From positions 1 through 15,694 of the forward strand of contig CAAFNG010000140.1 in assembly GCA_900764225.1 (NCBI GenBank): a stretch of DNA of 15,694 nucleotides, given 5' to 3'. The notes under the pieces were generated by a model. The model ran no database searches and had not been told where the DNA came from. It saw only the letters and a program-made list of their open reading frames with translations. Below are positions 5,892 through 13,537 of the stretch, one piece after another. The position numbers and the translations under genes are program-made. Position 1 is the first letter of the stretch. Every line of letters begins with the position of its first letter. The stretch is from Lachnospiraceae bacterium. Its GTDB lineage: Bacteria > Bacillota > Clostridia > Lachnospirales > Lachnospiraceae.

Positions 5892-8800
5892 CTATTCCAG
5901 CGGTTCTGCATGTTTTGCAAGCTCGCCGGCAAATTTCATCAGCTCTTCGATCAGCCTTCCCTGTGGCATCAGGATAAACTTCGGCTCCTGATCTGCCTTG
6001 AACTGCAGTCCTCTCCTGTACTGTGCCAGGATCGCCGGAATTACTGCAGGATCCAGCTTTGCTTTTTCGTAAAGAGTGATCCGCACATCTTTTCCAAGCT
6101 GTTTGATCTCTGTCACATATCCCTGATGAGCAAGTGCTTTCAGCTGTGCAATGGCAAGAAGATTCAGAACAGCTTTTCCCGGCTCTCCGAAACGGTCGAT
6201 CAGCTCCTCCAGCATATCATCGTACTCCTGCTGGCTTTGAATACCTGCAATACGCTTATAAATATCCAGTTTCTGAAATTCATTGCTGATATAAGAATCC
6301 GGGATAAACGCATCAATATTCAGATCAATGGTCGTCTCAAAATCATCCATAGTCTGGATTCCTTTTGCCTCCTTGACAGCCTCACTGAGCATCTTGCAGT
6401 AAAGATCATAACCAACTGCATTCATATGTCCGTGCTGCTGGGCACCAAGAAGATTTCCCGCTCCGCGAAGCTCCAGATCCTTCATGGCGATCTTGAATCC
6501 GCTTCCAAGATCTGAATATTCCCGCATGGCGCTGAGACGTTTTTCCGCATTTTCCTGCAGCATCTTGTTCTTCGTGTACATCAGAAACGCATAGGCAGTT
6601 CTGTTGGAGCGGCCCACACGGCCACGGAGCTGATACAGCTGTGAAAGCCCATATCTGTCGGAATCGTGAATGATCATGGTATTTACATTGGAAATATCCA
6701 GGCCGGTCTCAATGATCGTGGTAGAAACCAGCACATCCACATCTCCGTTGATAAAATCATACATTACCTGCTCCAGCTCACGCTGGCTCATCTGCCCATG
6801 GGCAAAATCAACTCTTGCTTCCGGCACAAGCTTCGATATCCGAAGAGCCACCTCCGCAATATCATTGACCCGATTGTATACATAGTAAACCTGCCCGCCA
6901 CGGCGAAGCTCTCTGCGAATGGCTTCCCGGACTGTCTCCTCATCGTACTCCATAACATACGTCTGGATCGGTACACGATCCATCGGAGGCTCCTCCAGAA
7001 CACTCATATCACGAATGCCGATCAGACTCATGTGCAGAGTACGTGGAATCGGTGTGGCAGTCAGAGTCAGCACATCCACATCCTTTTTCATCTGCTTGAT
7101 CTTTTCTTTGTGAGTGACACCGAAACGCTGCTCCTCATCAATGATCAGGAGTCCCAGATTTTTGAATTCCACATCCTTGGAAAGAACACGATGCGTACCG
7201 ATCACGATATCTACCTGACCTTTTCTGATACCCTCGATGGTCTTTTTCTGCTGGGCAGAAGTACGGAAACGGCAGAGCAGATCCACCTTCACCGGAAACT
7301 CCTTCATACGCTGTACAAAGGTGTTGTAATGCTGCTGGGCAAGGATCGTAGTCGGAACCAGATAAACCACCTGTCTGCTCTCCTGAACCGCTTTAAAAGC
7401 CGCCCGAAGCGCAACCTCCGTCTTTCCGTACCCCACATCGCCGCACACAAGACGATCCATGATCTTGGTACTCTCCATATCTCTCTTGGTATCCTCGATC
7501 GCAGCAAGCTGATCCTCTGTTTCCTCATAAGGAAACATCTCTTCAAATTCCTTCTGCCACACTGTATCCGGACCACAGACGTAGCCTTCTTTTTCCTGGC
7601 GGACAGCATAAAGCTCCACCAGCTCTTTTGCGATATTTTTGACAGCTCCCTTTACCCGGCTCTTGGTCTTGTTCCACTCCTGGCCGCCGAGCTTGTTCAG
7701 CTTCGGTGTCCTGGCATTATCGGAAGCTCCGGAATATTTCTGCAGCGCATCCAGCTGGGTTGCCAGAATATAGAGATTGCTGCCTCCGCGATATTCGATC
7801 TTGATGTAATCCTTTACAACACGGTCAACCTCCACTTTTTCAATTCCACGGTAGATTCCAAGTCCGTGTTTCTCGTGAACCACCAGATCACCGATGGAAA
7901 GCTCTGCAAAATCCTGGATCCTGTCTCCGCTGTATTTCTTCTTTTTTTTGCGTTTTTTCTGCTCCTTGCCAAAAATATCAGACTCAGTCATCACCGCAAA
8001 TTTGATCAGCGGATACTCAAAACCTCTTCGCGCATGGCCATAAACCACCATGATCTCGCCCGGATTGATGACGCGGTCATAATCCTGTCTATAAAAGGCG
8101 TTCAAACCTTCTTCCGAGAGATCCTTTGCCAGACGCTCTGCCCTTGTTCTGGAGCCGGAGAGCAATGCAATACGGTAGCCCTGGCTTTTATACTGCTGAA
8201 GATCCTTTACCAGAAGCTCAAAGCTGCTGTTGTAGGAATTTACGGATTTCACGGTAAGGTCAAATTCCTCTGTGATCTTCCAGCCGGAACGCCTTGGTGA
8301 AAGCGCGGAAACTGCCACACAGTTCCTTCTGTTCAGATTTTTCTGAACCTCCTTGAAACTGCAGAGCCACTGCTCCGGAAGGTTCGTCTCCCCTTTTTCT
8401 TCTCTGTGCATACGGCTCTGACGATACTCTTCCTCAACGCCTTCTCCGTTCTCAGTCAGATGATTCGGCTCATCCAGAAACAGCAGCGTTTTTTCCTCCG
8501 GAAAATAATCCAGGAAAGATACCATATCTTTTCCGTCGTTCTTCTCCACTGCCGGATAGATCGTGATCTCATCCACATTTTCCAGGGAACGCTGGCTTTC
8601 CGCATCAAAGCTTCGGATCGAATCGATCTCATCGTCCCAGAGCTCAATACGCCACGGATTGTCCTCTGTCAGCGGATAAATATCGATAATACCTCCACGG
8701 ACGGAAAACTGTCCCGGAAGCTCCACCTGCCCGACACGCTCAAATCCACGCTCTACAAGATCTGTTTTCAGCTTTTCCAGATTCACCACACTGTCACTCT

Positions 8801-9218
8801 TAAAATGCAGAAGACTGTTCCGTATCTTCTCCAGAGGCATCAGAAAATCCATGCATCCGTCTATACTTGTGACAACGGTTACGTTTTCCTGCTCCAGAAG
8901 TGCACGGATCACCCGCATACGCTGACGGATCAGAAGGTTTCCATGGATATCCGCCTGAAAAAACAGAAGATCCTTTGCCGGATAAAAATATACATTTTTG
9001 TCATAGAAACGGTAATCCTCATAGATTTCCTTCGCATGCCTCTCATCATCCGCAAGAATCAGATGATATGGAAAAAGCCCGGAAAGTCCATACATCAGAT
9101 GGACCTTCTGGGACTCCATGCATCCGGAAACTGTAAGAATTCCGCGGTTTGCGCCACAGCGCTTTTTTATTTCGTCAAACTCTGCAAGACCCTGCAGAGG
9201 CTGCAAAAATGCTTCCAT
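5892..9218 (-). CDS. mfd: Transcription-repair coupling factor Mfd
   Basis: A full-length 1108-residue Mfd, the DNA translocase that removes RNA polymerase stalled at lesions and recruits UvrA. Domains in order: UvrB-like N-terminal module with [12 protein letters not shown] (171-182); a very basic linker (KKRKKKKK, 421-428); the CarD-like RNA-polymerase-interaction domain (about 441-497, [16 protein letters not shown]); RecA-like helicase lobes with Walker A GDVGYGKT (593-600), DEEQ box (694-697), TATPIPRTL (720-728) and QLRGRVGR (863-870); and the C-terminal TRCF autoinhibitory domain (about 970-1080). The ATG at 9218 has GAGG 5 nt upstream. It lies 14 bp after pth, so the two are cotranscribed, the common Firmicute order. 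The stop at 5892 is followed by a hairpin terminator. Confidence 0.98.
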   Translation of the reverse strand: MEAFLQPLQGLAEFDEIKKRCGANRGILTVSGCMESQKVHLMYGLSGLFPYHLILADDERHAKEIYEDYRFYDKNVYFYPAKDLLFFQADIHGNLLIRQRMRVIRALLEQENVTVVTSIDGCMDFLMPLEKIRNSLLHFKSDSVVNLEKLKTDLVERGFERVGQVELPGQFSVRGGIIDIYPLTEDNPWRIELWDDEIDSIRSFDAESQRSLENVDEITIYPAVEKNDGKDMVSFLDYFPEEKTLLFLDEPNHLTENGEGVEEEYRQSRMHREEKGETNLPEQWLCSFKEVQKNLNRRNCVAVSALSPRRSGWKITEEFDLTVKSVNSYNSSFELLVKDLQQYKSQGYRIALLSGSRTRAERLAKDLSEEGLNAFYRQDYDRVINPGEIMVVYGHARRGFEYPLIKFAVMTESDIFGKEQKKRKKKKKYSGDRIQDFAELSIGDLVVHEKHGLGIYRGIEKVEVDRVVKDYIKIEYRGGSNLYILATQLDALQKYSGASDNARTPKLNKLGGQEWNKTKSRVKGAVKNIAKELVELYAVRQEKEGYVCGPDTVWQKEFEEMFPYEETEDQLAAIEDTKRDMESTKIMDRLVCGDVGYGKTEVALRAAFKAVQESRQVVYLVPTTILAQQHYNTFVQRMKEFPVKVDLLCRFRTSAQQKKTIEGIRKGQVDIVIGTHRVLSKDVEFKNLGLLIIDEEQRFGVTHKEKIKQMKKDVDVLTLTATPIPRTLHMSLIGIRDMSVLEEPPMDRVPIQTYVMEYDEETVREAIRRELRRGGQVYYVYNRVNDIAEVALRISKLVPEARVDFAHGQMSQRELEQVMYDFINGDVDVLVSTTIIETGLDISNVNTMIIHDSDRYGLSQLYQLRGRVGRSNRTAYAFLMYTKNKMLQENAEKRLSAMREYSDLGSGFKIAMKDLELRGAGNLLGAQQHGHMNAVGYDLYCKMLSEAVKEAKGIQTMDDFETTIDLNIDAFIPDSYISNEFQKLDIYKRIAGIQSQQEYDDMLEELIDRFGEPGKAVLNLLAIAQLKALAHQGYVTEIKQLGKDVRITLYEKAKLDPAVIPAILAQYRRGLQFKADQEPKFILMPQGRLIEELMKFAGELAKHAEPLE

Positions 9219-9232
9219 ACAAACCTCAATTC

Positions 9233-9814
9233 TTATAAAGTTTTAGGCTTTTTCCTGTTATATTTATTCATTGCCGCATCTACGCCCTCAGACAGAATCA
9301 GCTCCACAGCATCTGCTGCATCACGGATTCCCTCGTCCACAAGCTTGCGGTCACTGTCCGAAAAATGGCCCAGCACAAAATCTGCCAGATCCCATCCCTT
9401 CGGCTTCGCACCCACACCCACACGGATGCGGATAAATTTCTCAGTTCCGAGACGGCGGATGATATCCTTGATTCCGTTATGTCCGCCTGCACTTCCCTGC
9501 TTACGCACGCGGAGCTGTCCCGGCTCCAGATCAATATCATCGTAAATAACGATCAGCTCTGTCTCCGGATCGATCTTGAAATAGCTGGACATTTCCTGGA
9601 TAGGACCACCGCTTAAATTCATATAGGAAATTGGTTTCATCAGGATCGCTTTTTCGCCGCCGATGATTCCTTTTCCATACATGGCATTAAATTTTACGCC
9701 GCCCTGGGGTACATTATGCTTCTCCACAAGACAGTCAATGGTATCAAATCCCATGTTATGGCGGGTTGCCTCATACTGCTTCCCCGGATTTCCCAAACCT
9801 GCAATCAAATACAT
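9233..9814 (-). CDS. pth: Peptidyl-tRNA hydrolase
   Basis: A 193-residue Pth, which releases tRNA from prematurely dropped peptidyl-tRNAs in the cytoplasm and is normally essential. The N-terminus LIAGLGNPGKQYEATRHNMGF carries the active-site Asn9 and His19. YDDIDLEPG contains catalytic Asp92, and SAGGHNGIKDI contains Asn113; these are the E. coli residues 10, 20, 93 and 114 shifted by one. Length is typical. AAGGAG (9825-9820) lies 5 nt before the ATG. It sits 15 bp downstream of a G3E GTPase gene and 14 bp upstream of mfd, so one transcript probably carries all three. No promoter is visible directly upstream, so its expression may depend on the GTPase operon. Confidence 0.98.
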   Translation of the reverse strand: MYLIAGLGNPGKQYEATRHNMGFDTIDCLVEKHNVPQGGVKFNAMYGKGIIGGEKAILMKPISYMNLSGGPIQEMSSYFKIDPETELIVIYDDIDLEPGQLRVRKQGSAGGHNGIKDIIRRLGTEKFIRIRVGVGAKPKGWDLADFVLGHFSDSDRKLVDEGIRDAADAVELILSEGVDAAMNKYNRKKPKTL

Positions 9815-9829
9815 AAAAGCTCCTTAAGT

Positions 9830-10780
9830 TTAGTTAAAATATACCATCTCATCAGCAAGCGGCTCGCATACTTCCACATGCTCTGCATAAAGCACGATGC
9901 CCTCTCCCTGATATTCCATTCTCTTCTCAAATGCAACCTTTGCAGTAACCTCTACCCACTGTCCTTCTGCGATCTTCGGTGCAAAAGCACTCTTGCAGAT
10001 ATATCCAAGGAAAGTCGTATCATCTGCACAACAGGTCATTGCAGTTCTCCCCGGAACAAAGAATTTGCTTCCCATTCCGCGTGGCTTCATGGCACGTGCC
10101 TTGAAATGAACGGTTTTTCCAACATAACGGTCCGGATGGTCCATGGAATCTACAAACCAGATTCCGTAATCCTCCGGAAGAATATCGATCACCGGTGCGT
10201 CAATATCGAACGGCATCTCGTCTTCAAAAAGATCTCCAAGCTCGCCTTCCTCATCCTCAAAGATGATCTCAGCGCGCTGGTTTACCACCTTGATGCTTCT
10301 TCTGTAGGAAGGAAGCGGATCATCCTCCTCGCAGCGGTTGAAGATAACCATGTCTGCATTGCGGACCATGTCCATAAAAAGGGACTTCATATTCGCCATG
10401 TAAACCTGGAAAGTGCTGGCATCCACGCAGGTGATATGCTGCTCTACTGCCCAGCCGTCCGGCTTCTCCATCTCTTCAAACTTGCTTACCAGCCACATGC
10501 CATTGTACTCAACGATCACGCGCTCCGGCTGATACAGGATCTCCATTGCCGCAAGTCTCTCCGGTGTAAGCTCTTCCTCACTCTCAATGATCTCCACATC
10601 GGTGTTATGCTGCTTCAGTGCTTCCACATCATACTCTTCTTCTCCCTCTTCGCAGAGAATGAGAAGTGTTTTTCCATCGATCTGGAAATAATCCTGCTGC
10701 AGGGTAAAGTTCAGGAAAGAGGTCTTGCCGCTTTCCAGAAAACCTGTGATCAGATAAATGGGAACTCTGGTCTCTTCCAT
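9830..10780 (-). CDS. G3E (CobW-like) GTPase fused to a YcgQ/DUF1980-like domain
   Basis: 316 residues in two parts. The N-terminal GTPase has Walker A GFLESGKT (13-20), EYNG (91-94) in place of the usual E-P/T-S/T-G, and NRCE (148-151) where the base-recognition NKxD lies. The metal-binding GCxCC motif of COG0523 proteins is absent; an acidic stretch (IIESEEE) occupies its place. Residues about 205-316 do not look like the usual CobW C-terminal domain. They resemble the C-terminal half of YcgQ/DUF1980 (TIGR03943), with YVGKTVHFKA, GRTAMTCCADD (Cys250-Cys251, Asp253) and a VYFN end. YcgQ works with the permease YcgR, and both families are linked to zinc in Bacillus, so the fusion suggests metal insertion into or sensing at a partner protein. 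AGGA lies 6 nt before the ATG. It sits 84 bp downstream of the His-rich GTPase gene and 15 bp before pth. GTPase part sure, fusion call good, metal inferred. Confidence 0.85.
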   Translation of the reverse strand: MEETRVPIYLITGFLESGKTSFLNFTLQQDYFQIDGKTLLILCEEGEEEYDVEALKQHNTDVEIIESEEELTPERLAAMEILYQPERVIVEYNGMWLVSKFEEMEKPDGWAVEQHITCVDASTFQVYMANMKSLFMDMVRNADMVIFNRCEEDDPLPSYRRSIKVVNQRAEIIFEDEEGELGDLFEDEMPFDIDAPVIDILPEDYGIWFVDSMDHPDRYVGKTVHFKARAMKPRGMGSKFFVPGRTAMTCCADDTTFLGYICKSAFAPKIAEGQWVEVTAKVAFEKRMEYQGEGIVLYAEHVEVCEPLADEMVYFN

Positions 10781-10797
10781 AAATTATCCTGTCAGCC

Positions 10798-10819
10798 ACT
10801 GTCCGTTAAACCGGACAGT
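10798..10819 (-). promoter_or_regulatory. Intercistronic hairpin just upstream of the G3E-YcgQ ribosome site
   Basis: ACTGTCCG (10798-10805) and CGGACAGT (10812-10819) form a perfect 8-bp stem with a 6-nt loop. It lies only 7 nt before the AGGA ribosome site (10790-10787), in the 84-bp gap after the His-rich GTPase gene. There is no T-run, so it is not a standard terminator. It could protect the downstream mRNA from decay or modulate translation. Confidence 0.55.
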
Positions 10820-10864
10820 AACTGTTTCCTTTCTGTAAAAAATCTGATTCAAAAATTTCTCTTA

Positions 10865-11974
10865 TTATGCGATTCCAAAAAGCTCTTCCAGTGCATGCTC
10901 ATCCAGCTTGGAACCGATCACGCACAGACGGCCTGTGTATTCCGGTGCTCCCTCACGGATCTCTGTTTCCTCCGGAACCATATCAAAATAGATCCATGTT
11001 CCGTCTTCTGCAGGAAGCATTCCTTTTGCACGGAGGATGATACCGTATTTGTCAGACTCGGAAAGTGCCTCCAGCATCTTCTCAAGACCCTCACGTGTAT
11101 ATTTCTTAATTGTCTCACGGCCCCAGCTTGTGAAAACTTCATCTGCATGATGATGGTGATGATCATGTCCACAGCCGCACTCTCCGTCATGATGATGGTG
11201 ATGATGCTCATGCTCCTCATGGTCATGATCGTGTCCGCAGCCGCACTCCTCATCATGATCGTGGTGATGATGATGCTCATGCTCCTCATGGTCATGATCG
11301 TGTCCACAGCCACACTCTCCGTCATGATGATGGTGATGATGCTCATGCTCTTCCTCAAGCATTTCCTGCTCCAGGGATACCGGATGCTCCATAACCTCTA
11401 CCAGCTTCTTTCCATCCAGATTCTCGATCGGAGTTGTGATGATAGCTGCATCCTTATTCAGGCTGCGAAGAAGCTCCAGGGACTCCTGAACTTTTTTCTC
11501 GGATGCAATATCTGTACGGCTCATAATGATAGCACCGGCATACTGGATCTGATTGTCAAAGAACTCACCGAAGTTCTTCATGTACATCTTACATTTCTTG
11601 GCATCTACAACAGTTGTATAGCTGTTCAGTTTGATATCAACCTCATCCTGAACACCCTGTACTGCCTTGATAACATCAGAAAGCTTACCTACACCGGATG
11701 GCTCGATAAGGATTCTGTCCGGATTATATTTGGAAACAACTTCCTTAAGAGAAGTACCGAAATCACCAACAAGTGAGCAGCAGATACATCCGGAATTCAT
11801 CTCACGGATCTGGATACCTGCTTCTTTCAGGAAACCACCGTCAATACCAATCTCGCCAAACTCGTTCTCGATCAGAACGACCTGCTCACCGTTAAATCCG
11901 TCTTTCAGAAGTTTTTTGATCAGAGTTGTTTTTCCGGCACCAAGGAAACCGGAGATAATATCAATTTTTACCAT
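10865..11974 (-). CDS. G3E (CobW/COG0523) GTPase with CxCC motif and His/Cys-rich repeat insert
   Basis: 369 residues from the ATG at 11974, chosen because AAGGAG (11990-11985) lies upstream and Walker A follows at the family's usual distance; the frame stays open to 12034 but without a ribosome site. Motifs: GFLGAGKT (9-16), GCICC (Cys63, Cys65, Cys66, the metal site of COG0523 metallochaperones), EPSG (91-94) and SRTD (152-155) in the NKxD position. Residues about 208-277 are an insert with 33 His and 6 Cys in three near-identical repeats centred on ECGCGH. The CobW C-terminal domain follows (about 280-369, with ILRAKGML). Members of this family use GTP to move Zn, Co or Ni to client enzymes. 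The His-rich linker fits metal storage or capture. A promoter and a strongly folded leader precede it. Confidence 0.93.
   Translation of the reverse strand: MVKIDIISGFLGAGKTTLIKKLLKDGFNGEQVVLIENEFGEIGIDGGFLKEAGIQIREMNSGCICCSLVGDFGTSLKEVVSKYNPDRILIEPSGVGKLSDVIKAVQGVQDEVDIKLNSYTTVVDAKKCKMYMKNFGEFFDNQIQYAGAIIMSRTDIASEKKVQESLELLRSLNKDAAIITTPIENLDGKKLVEVMEHPVSLEQEMLEEEHEHHHHHHDGECGCGHDHDHEEHEHHHHHDHDEECGCGHDHDHEEHEHHHHHHDGECGCGHDHHHHHADEVFTSWGRETIKKYTREGLEKMLEALSESDKYGIILRAKGMLPAEDGTWIYFDMVPEETEIREGAPEYTGRLCVIGSKLDEHALEELFGIA
11144..11353 (-). repeat. Three tandem His/Cys-rich repeats of 66-69 bp
   Basis: Three units of 22, 23 and about 24 codons each follow the plan E-E-H-E, a run of His, D-x-E-C-G-C-G-H, then alternating Asp/His. 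The DNA is nearly identical between units (GATGATGGTGATGATGCTCA recurs on the + strand), which marks recent duplication or homogenisation. Together they encode 33 His and three CGC pairs, enough for several metal ions. Confidence 0.92.
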
Positions 11975-11995
11975 TTTGTATACACTCCTTTTAAC

Positions 11996-12045
11996 GTAGT
12001 TTGACCAGGAAGTACGGATACCCCCTGGTTGCATCTTTATACTAC
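11996..12045 (-). promoter_or_regulatory. Structured 5' leader of the His-rich GTPase gene
   Basis: In the mRNA, ACCAGG (12029-12024) pairs with CCUGGU (12009-12004). Inside, GG can wobble-pair with UU, and GUA pairs with UAC around a UCCG tetraloop, giving an 11-bp stem. Outside it, GUAGU and ACUAC (12045-12041 and 12000-11996) close a second helix. The structure spans almost the entire leader from the predicted start site and ends 5 nt before the AAGGAG. No T-run follows. I do not recognise it as a known riboswitch. Confidence 0.5.
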
Positions 12046-12050
12046 TTTGT

Positions 12051-12080
12051 ATTATACCCGTTTTTGTTTCAGTGAGACAA
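12051..12080 (-). promoter_or_regulatory. Promoter of the His-rich GTPase operon
   Basis: Minus strand TTGTCT (12080-12075), an 18-bp spacer and a perfect TATAAT (12056-12051). Transcription would start near 12044, about 70 nt before the start codon at 11974. I looked for a Bacillus-type Zur operator here and found none; an imperfect AT-rich inverted repeat overlaps the -10 (12037-12056). Confidence 0.7.
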
Positions 12081-12092
12081 CAGATAAAGACA

Positions 12093-12114
12093 GGGATGTG
12101 AAAAACTCACACCC
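12093..12114 (-). terminator. Possible weak terminator after the 77-aa gene
   Basis: GGGATGTGA (12093-12101) can pair with TCACACCC (12107-12114) with one bulged base around a 5-nt loop, 20 bp beyond the stop at 12134. On the minus strand only a loose T-rich stretch follows, so termination may be inefficient and the small gene could read into the GTPase operon. Confidence 0.35.
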
Positions 12115-12133
12115 CCGTAATCCATTCATCTTA

Positions 12134-12367
12134 TCAGCCATTGATCATGAAGTTCATGAGCTTGTCGATGTCCTCTTTCTCAGCAGCAACGATCTCAAGC
12201 TCCGGAATCTCTCCGCCGGAGAAAATGTTTGCAAGAGATACATACTGGGAAAGTTTGGATTTCAGGTTCAGTCTGTCTCCCTCACCTGTTACAAGCTCTA
12301 CTCTTCCTTTACAGCTGTCAATTACCTCGAAAAATTTATCAATATCTGTAATATGTGTTACTTTCAT
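12134..12367 (-). CDS. Small conserved-looking protein of unknown function, 77 aa
   Basis: I do not recognise this protein. It starts at the ATG at 12367 (MKVTHITDIDKFF), with AAGGAG (12382-12377) 9 nt upstream; the frame stays open to 12433 but that part covers the promoter. It is a soluble alpha/beta protein with no signal peptide, a central basic patch (GEGDRLNLKSKLSQY, about 30-44) and an acidic helical C-terminus. It has one Cys and no metal-binding cluster. A strong promoter of its own lies upstream, and it sits between two G3E GTPase units on the same strand, so a role linked to them is possible but unsupported. The codon pattern and ribosome site make it a real gene. Confidence 0.75.
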   Translation of the reverse strand: MKVTHITDIDKFFEVIDSCKGRVELVTGEGDRLNLKSKLSQYVSLANIFSGGEIPELEIVAAEKEDIDKLMNFMING

Positions 12368-12376
12368 TTCAAAAAT

Positions 12377-12447
12377 CTCCTTTCCTATTAAAGGGCCGTT
12401 CCTAACTCTTTCCGTTAGATTATACCCCAGCATCCTTAAAAAAGCAA
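12377..12447 (-). promoter_or_regulatory. Promoter and folded leader of the 77-aa gene
   Basis: Minus strand TTGCTT (12447-12442), a 17-bp spacer and a perfect TATAAT (12424-12419). In the leader, CUAAC and GUUAG (12418-12414 and 12406-12402) form a small 5' hairpin. CCUUU (12394-12390) can pair with AAAGG (12383-12379), which overlaps the Shine-Dalgarno AAGGAG and could partly mask it. Confidence 0.65.
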
Positions 12448-12502
12448 TCCCTGTCAGTCAAAACACTTCACAAACATTCTTTATAAACGCTATTCCGTTT
12501 TG

Positions 12503-13537
12503 TTACATTTCGTGAATTTCAACTGTACAGTCTTTCCTGCCTTTTTTCCATTCCATCAGATATACTTTTAATCCAAGGGAATCCCTGGCTGTAGTAAACG
12601 GCTCTTCTCTCAGAATCTCTGCTTCGATTCCCTGTACCTGCAGCTCTGCCTGCTTTTCCCGGGCTTTTTCCATCAGAGCTTCCTGAAGCTCATCTGCCTC
12701 TTTTCCAAAAGACCGGTTTCCATACTTTGCACAGGCTTCCTGAAGCTTCCCGGAAAGAATCTCCGTTACCCGGATATGTTTCGTCCTGTGAAGCATCGCT
12801 GCCAGCTTTCGTGCCACACATTTGAACGGAATTTTTCGGTAGAGCCCAAGCCATCGTAAAAAAGCTCTGTCCCCTGCCTGCTCTGCAATCGCTTCCATCA
12901 CTGCGATCGCTTCTTCTGAAGGAACCCACGGATCTTCTCTTGGCACGATATATTTTTCCGGCACTGCCGGATAACAGCAGTAATTCAGCGGTGGGAATCC
13001 CACCAGAACGGCAAGCTTCTCTTCCAGTGCATTGCAGCTGTCACCACCAATGTAATCATATTTATCACGCAGGATCGCCAGACGATACTCCAGCTGCCGG
13101 AGATATTCATAACCCGGTACCCAGAAATGCCCGATCTGACTGTAATCGTAGAGATATTTTTCCAGAGTAAGTGTTTCAAAAAACAGAGTGACTACGGTAT
13201 CATCCTGATGCACCACCAGAATATACTCTCTGCCCTGACGGCTCAGATCTGCCAGAAGTTCTCCTTCATAATCCGGCTTATACACACCTGTCATTCTTGC
13301 ATTTCCAAAGACAAGAAAACTTTCCACCGCATCATTCATAAGATACACAAGACGGATCTCTCCATTTTTCACATAAGAAAGTTCTCCCGGTACCTCTTCT
13401 GCCGGAACCAGCTCAAACTGATCCTCTCCAAGAAGTCCTGCCAGCTTCTGAAACACCTCCGGCAGCTCTTCAAAGGCGGTCTCCGAAACATATCTCTCCG
13501 GTGCAGCATTCCCTTCACGCTTACTTCCAGTATCCAT
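12503..13537 (-). CDS. DUF3878-like protein translationally coupled to a G3E GTPase
   Basis: A 344-residue cytosolic protein that I match, from memory of its central motifs, to the DUF3878 family of Clostridia: FLVFGNARMTGVYKPDY (75-90), YILVVHQDDTVVTLFF (105-120), HFWVPGYEYLRQLEY (137-151) and a Cys-Cys pair in NYCCYP (185-190). No function is established. The C-terminal third is helical (about 215-320). Its ATG (13537) lies inside the end of the upstream GTPase gene, a 17-bp overlap in another frame, with GAGG 6 nt upstream also inside that gene. Such overlap usually means translational coupling and fixed stoichiometry, so the protein is a plausible client or partner of that GTPase. Gene real; family call moderate. 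Confidence 0.75.
   Translation of the reverse strand: MDTGSKREGNAAPERYVSETAFEELPEVFQKLAGLLGEDQFELVPAEEVPGELSYVKNGEIRLVYLMNDAVESFLVFGNARMTGVYKPDYEGELLADLSRQGREYILVVHQDDTVVTLFFETLTLEKYLYDYSQIGHFWVPGYEYLRQLEYRLAILRDKYDYIGGDSCNALEEKLAVLVGFPPLNYCCYPAVPEKYIVPREDPWVPSEEAIAVMEAIAEQAGDRAFLRWLGLYRKIPFKCVARKLAAMLHRTKHIRVTEILSGKLQEACAKYGNRSFGKEADELQEALMEKAREKQAELQVQGIEAEILREEPFTTARDSLGLKVYLMEWKKGRKDCTVEIHEM

Noticed and set aside
6666..8300. 544-codon + strand open frame
   Set aside because: It is antisense to mfd, whose domains and motifs are unambiguous on the minus strand; no ribosome site.
11144..11353. CRISPR-like regular repeats
   Set aside because: The repeats are contiguous, in frame and encode His/Cys-rich protein; there are no unique spacers.
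9716..11776. 686-codon open frame on the + strand
   Set aside because: It lies exactly antisense to pth and two G3E GTPase genes, has no ribosome site, and its His/Met/Cys-rich composition mirrors the real genes' codon use.
11975..12080. Zur operator or known riboswitch in front of the His-rich GTPase gene
   Set aside because: No match to the Bacillus Zur palindrome and no recognised riboswitch core; only an unassigned hairpin and an imperfect AT-rich repeat over the -10.
12484..12502. Terminator after the DUF3878-like gene
   Set aside because: Only a 5-bp AAACG/CGTTT stem without a T-run is present, too weak to call.
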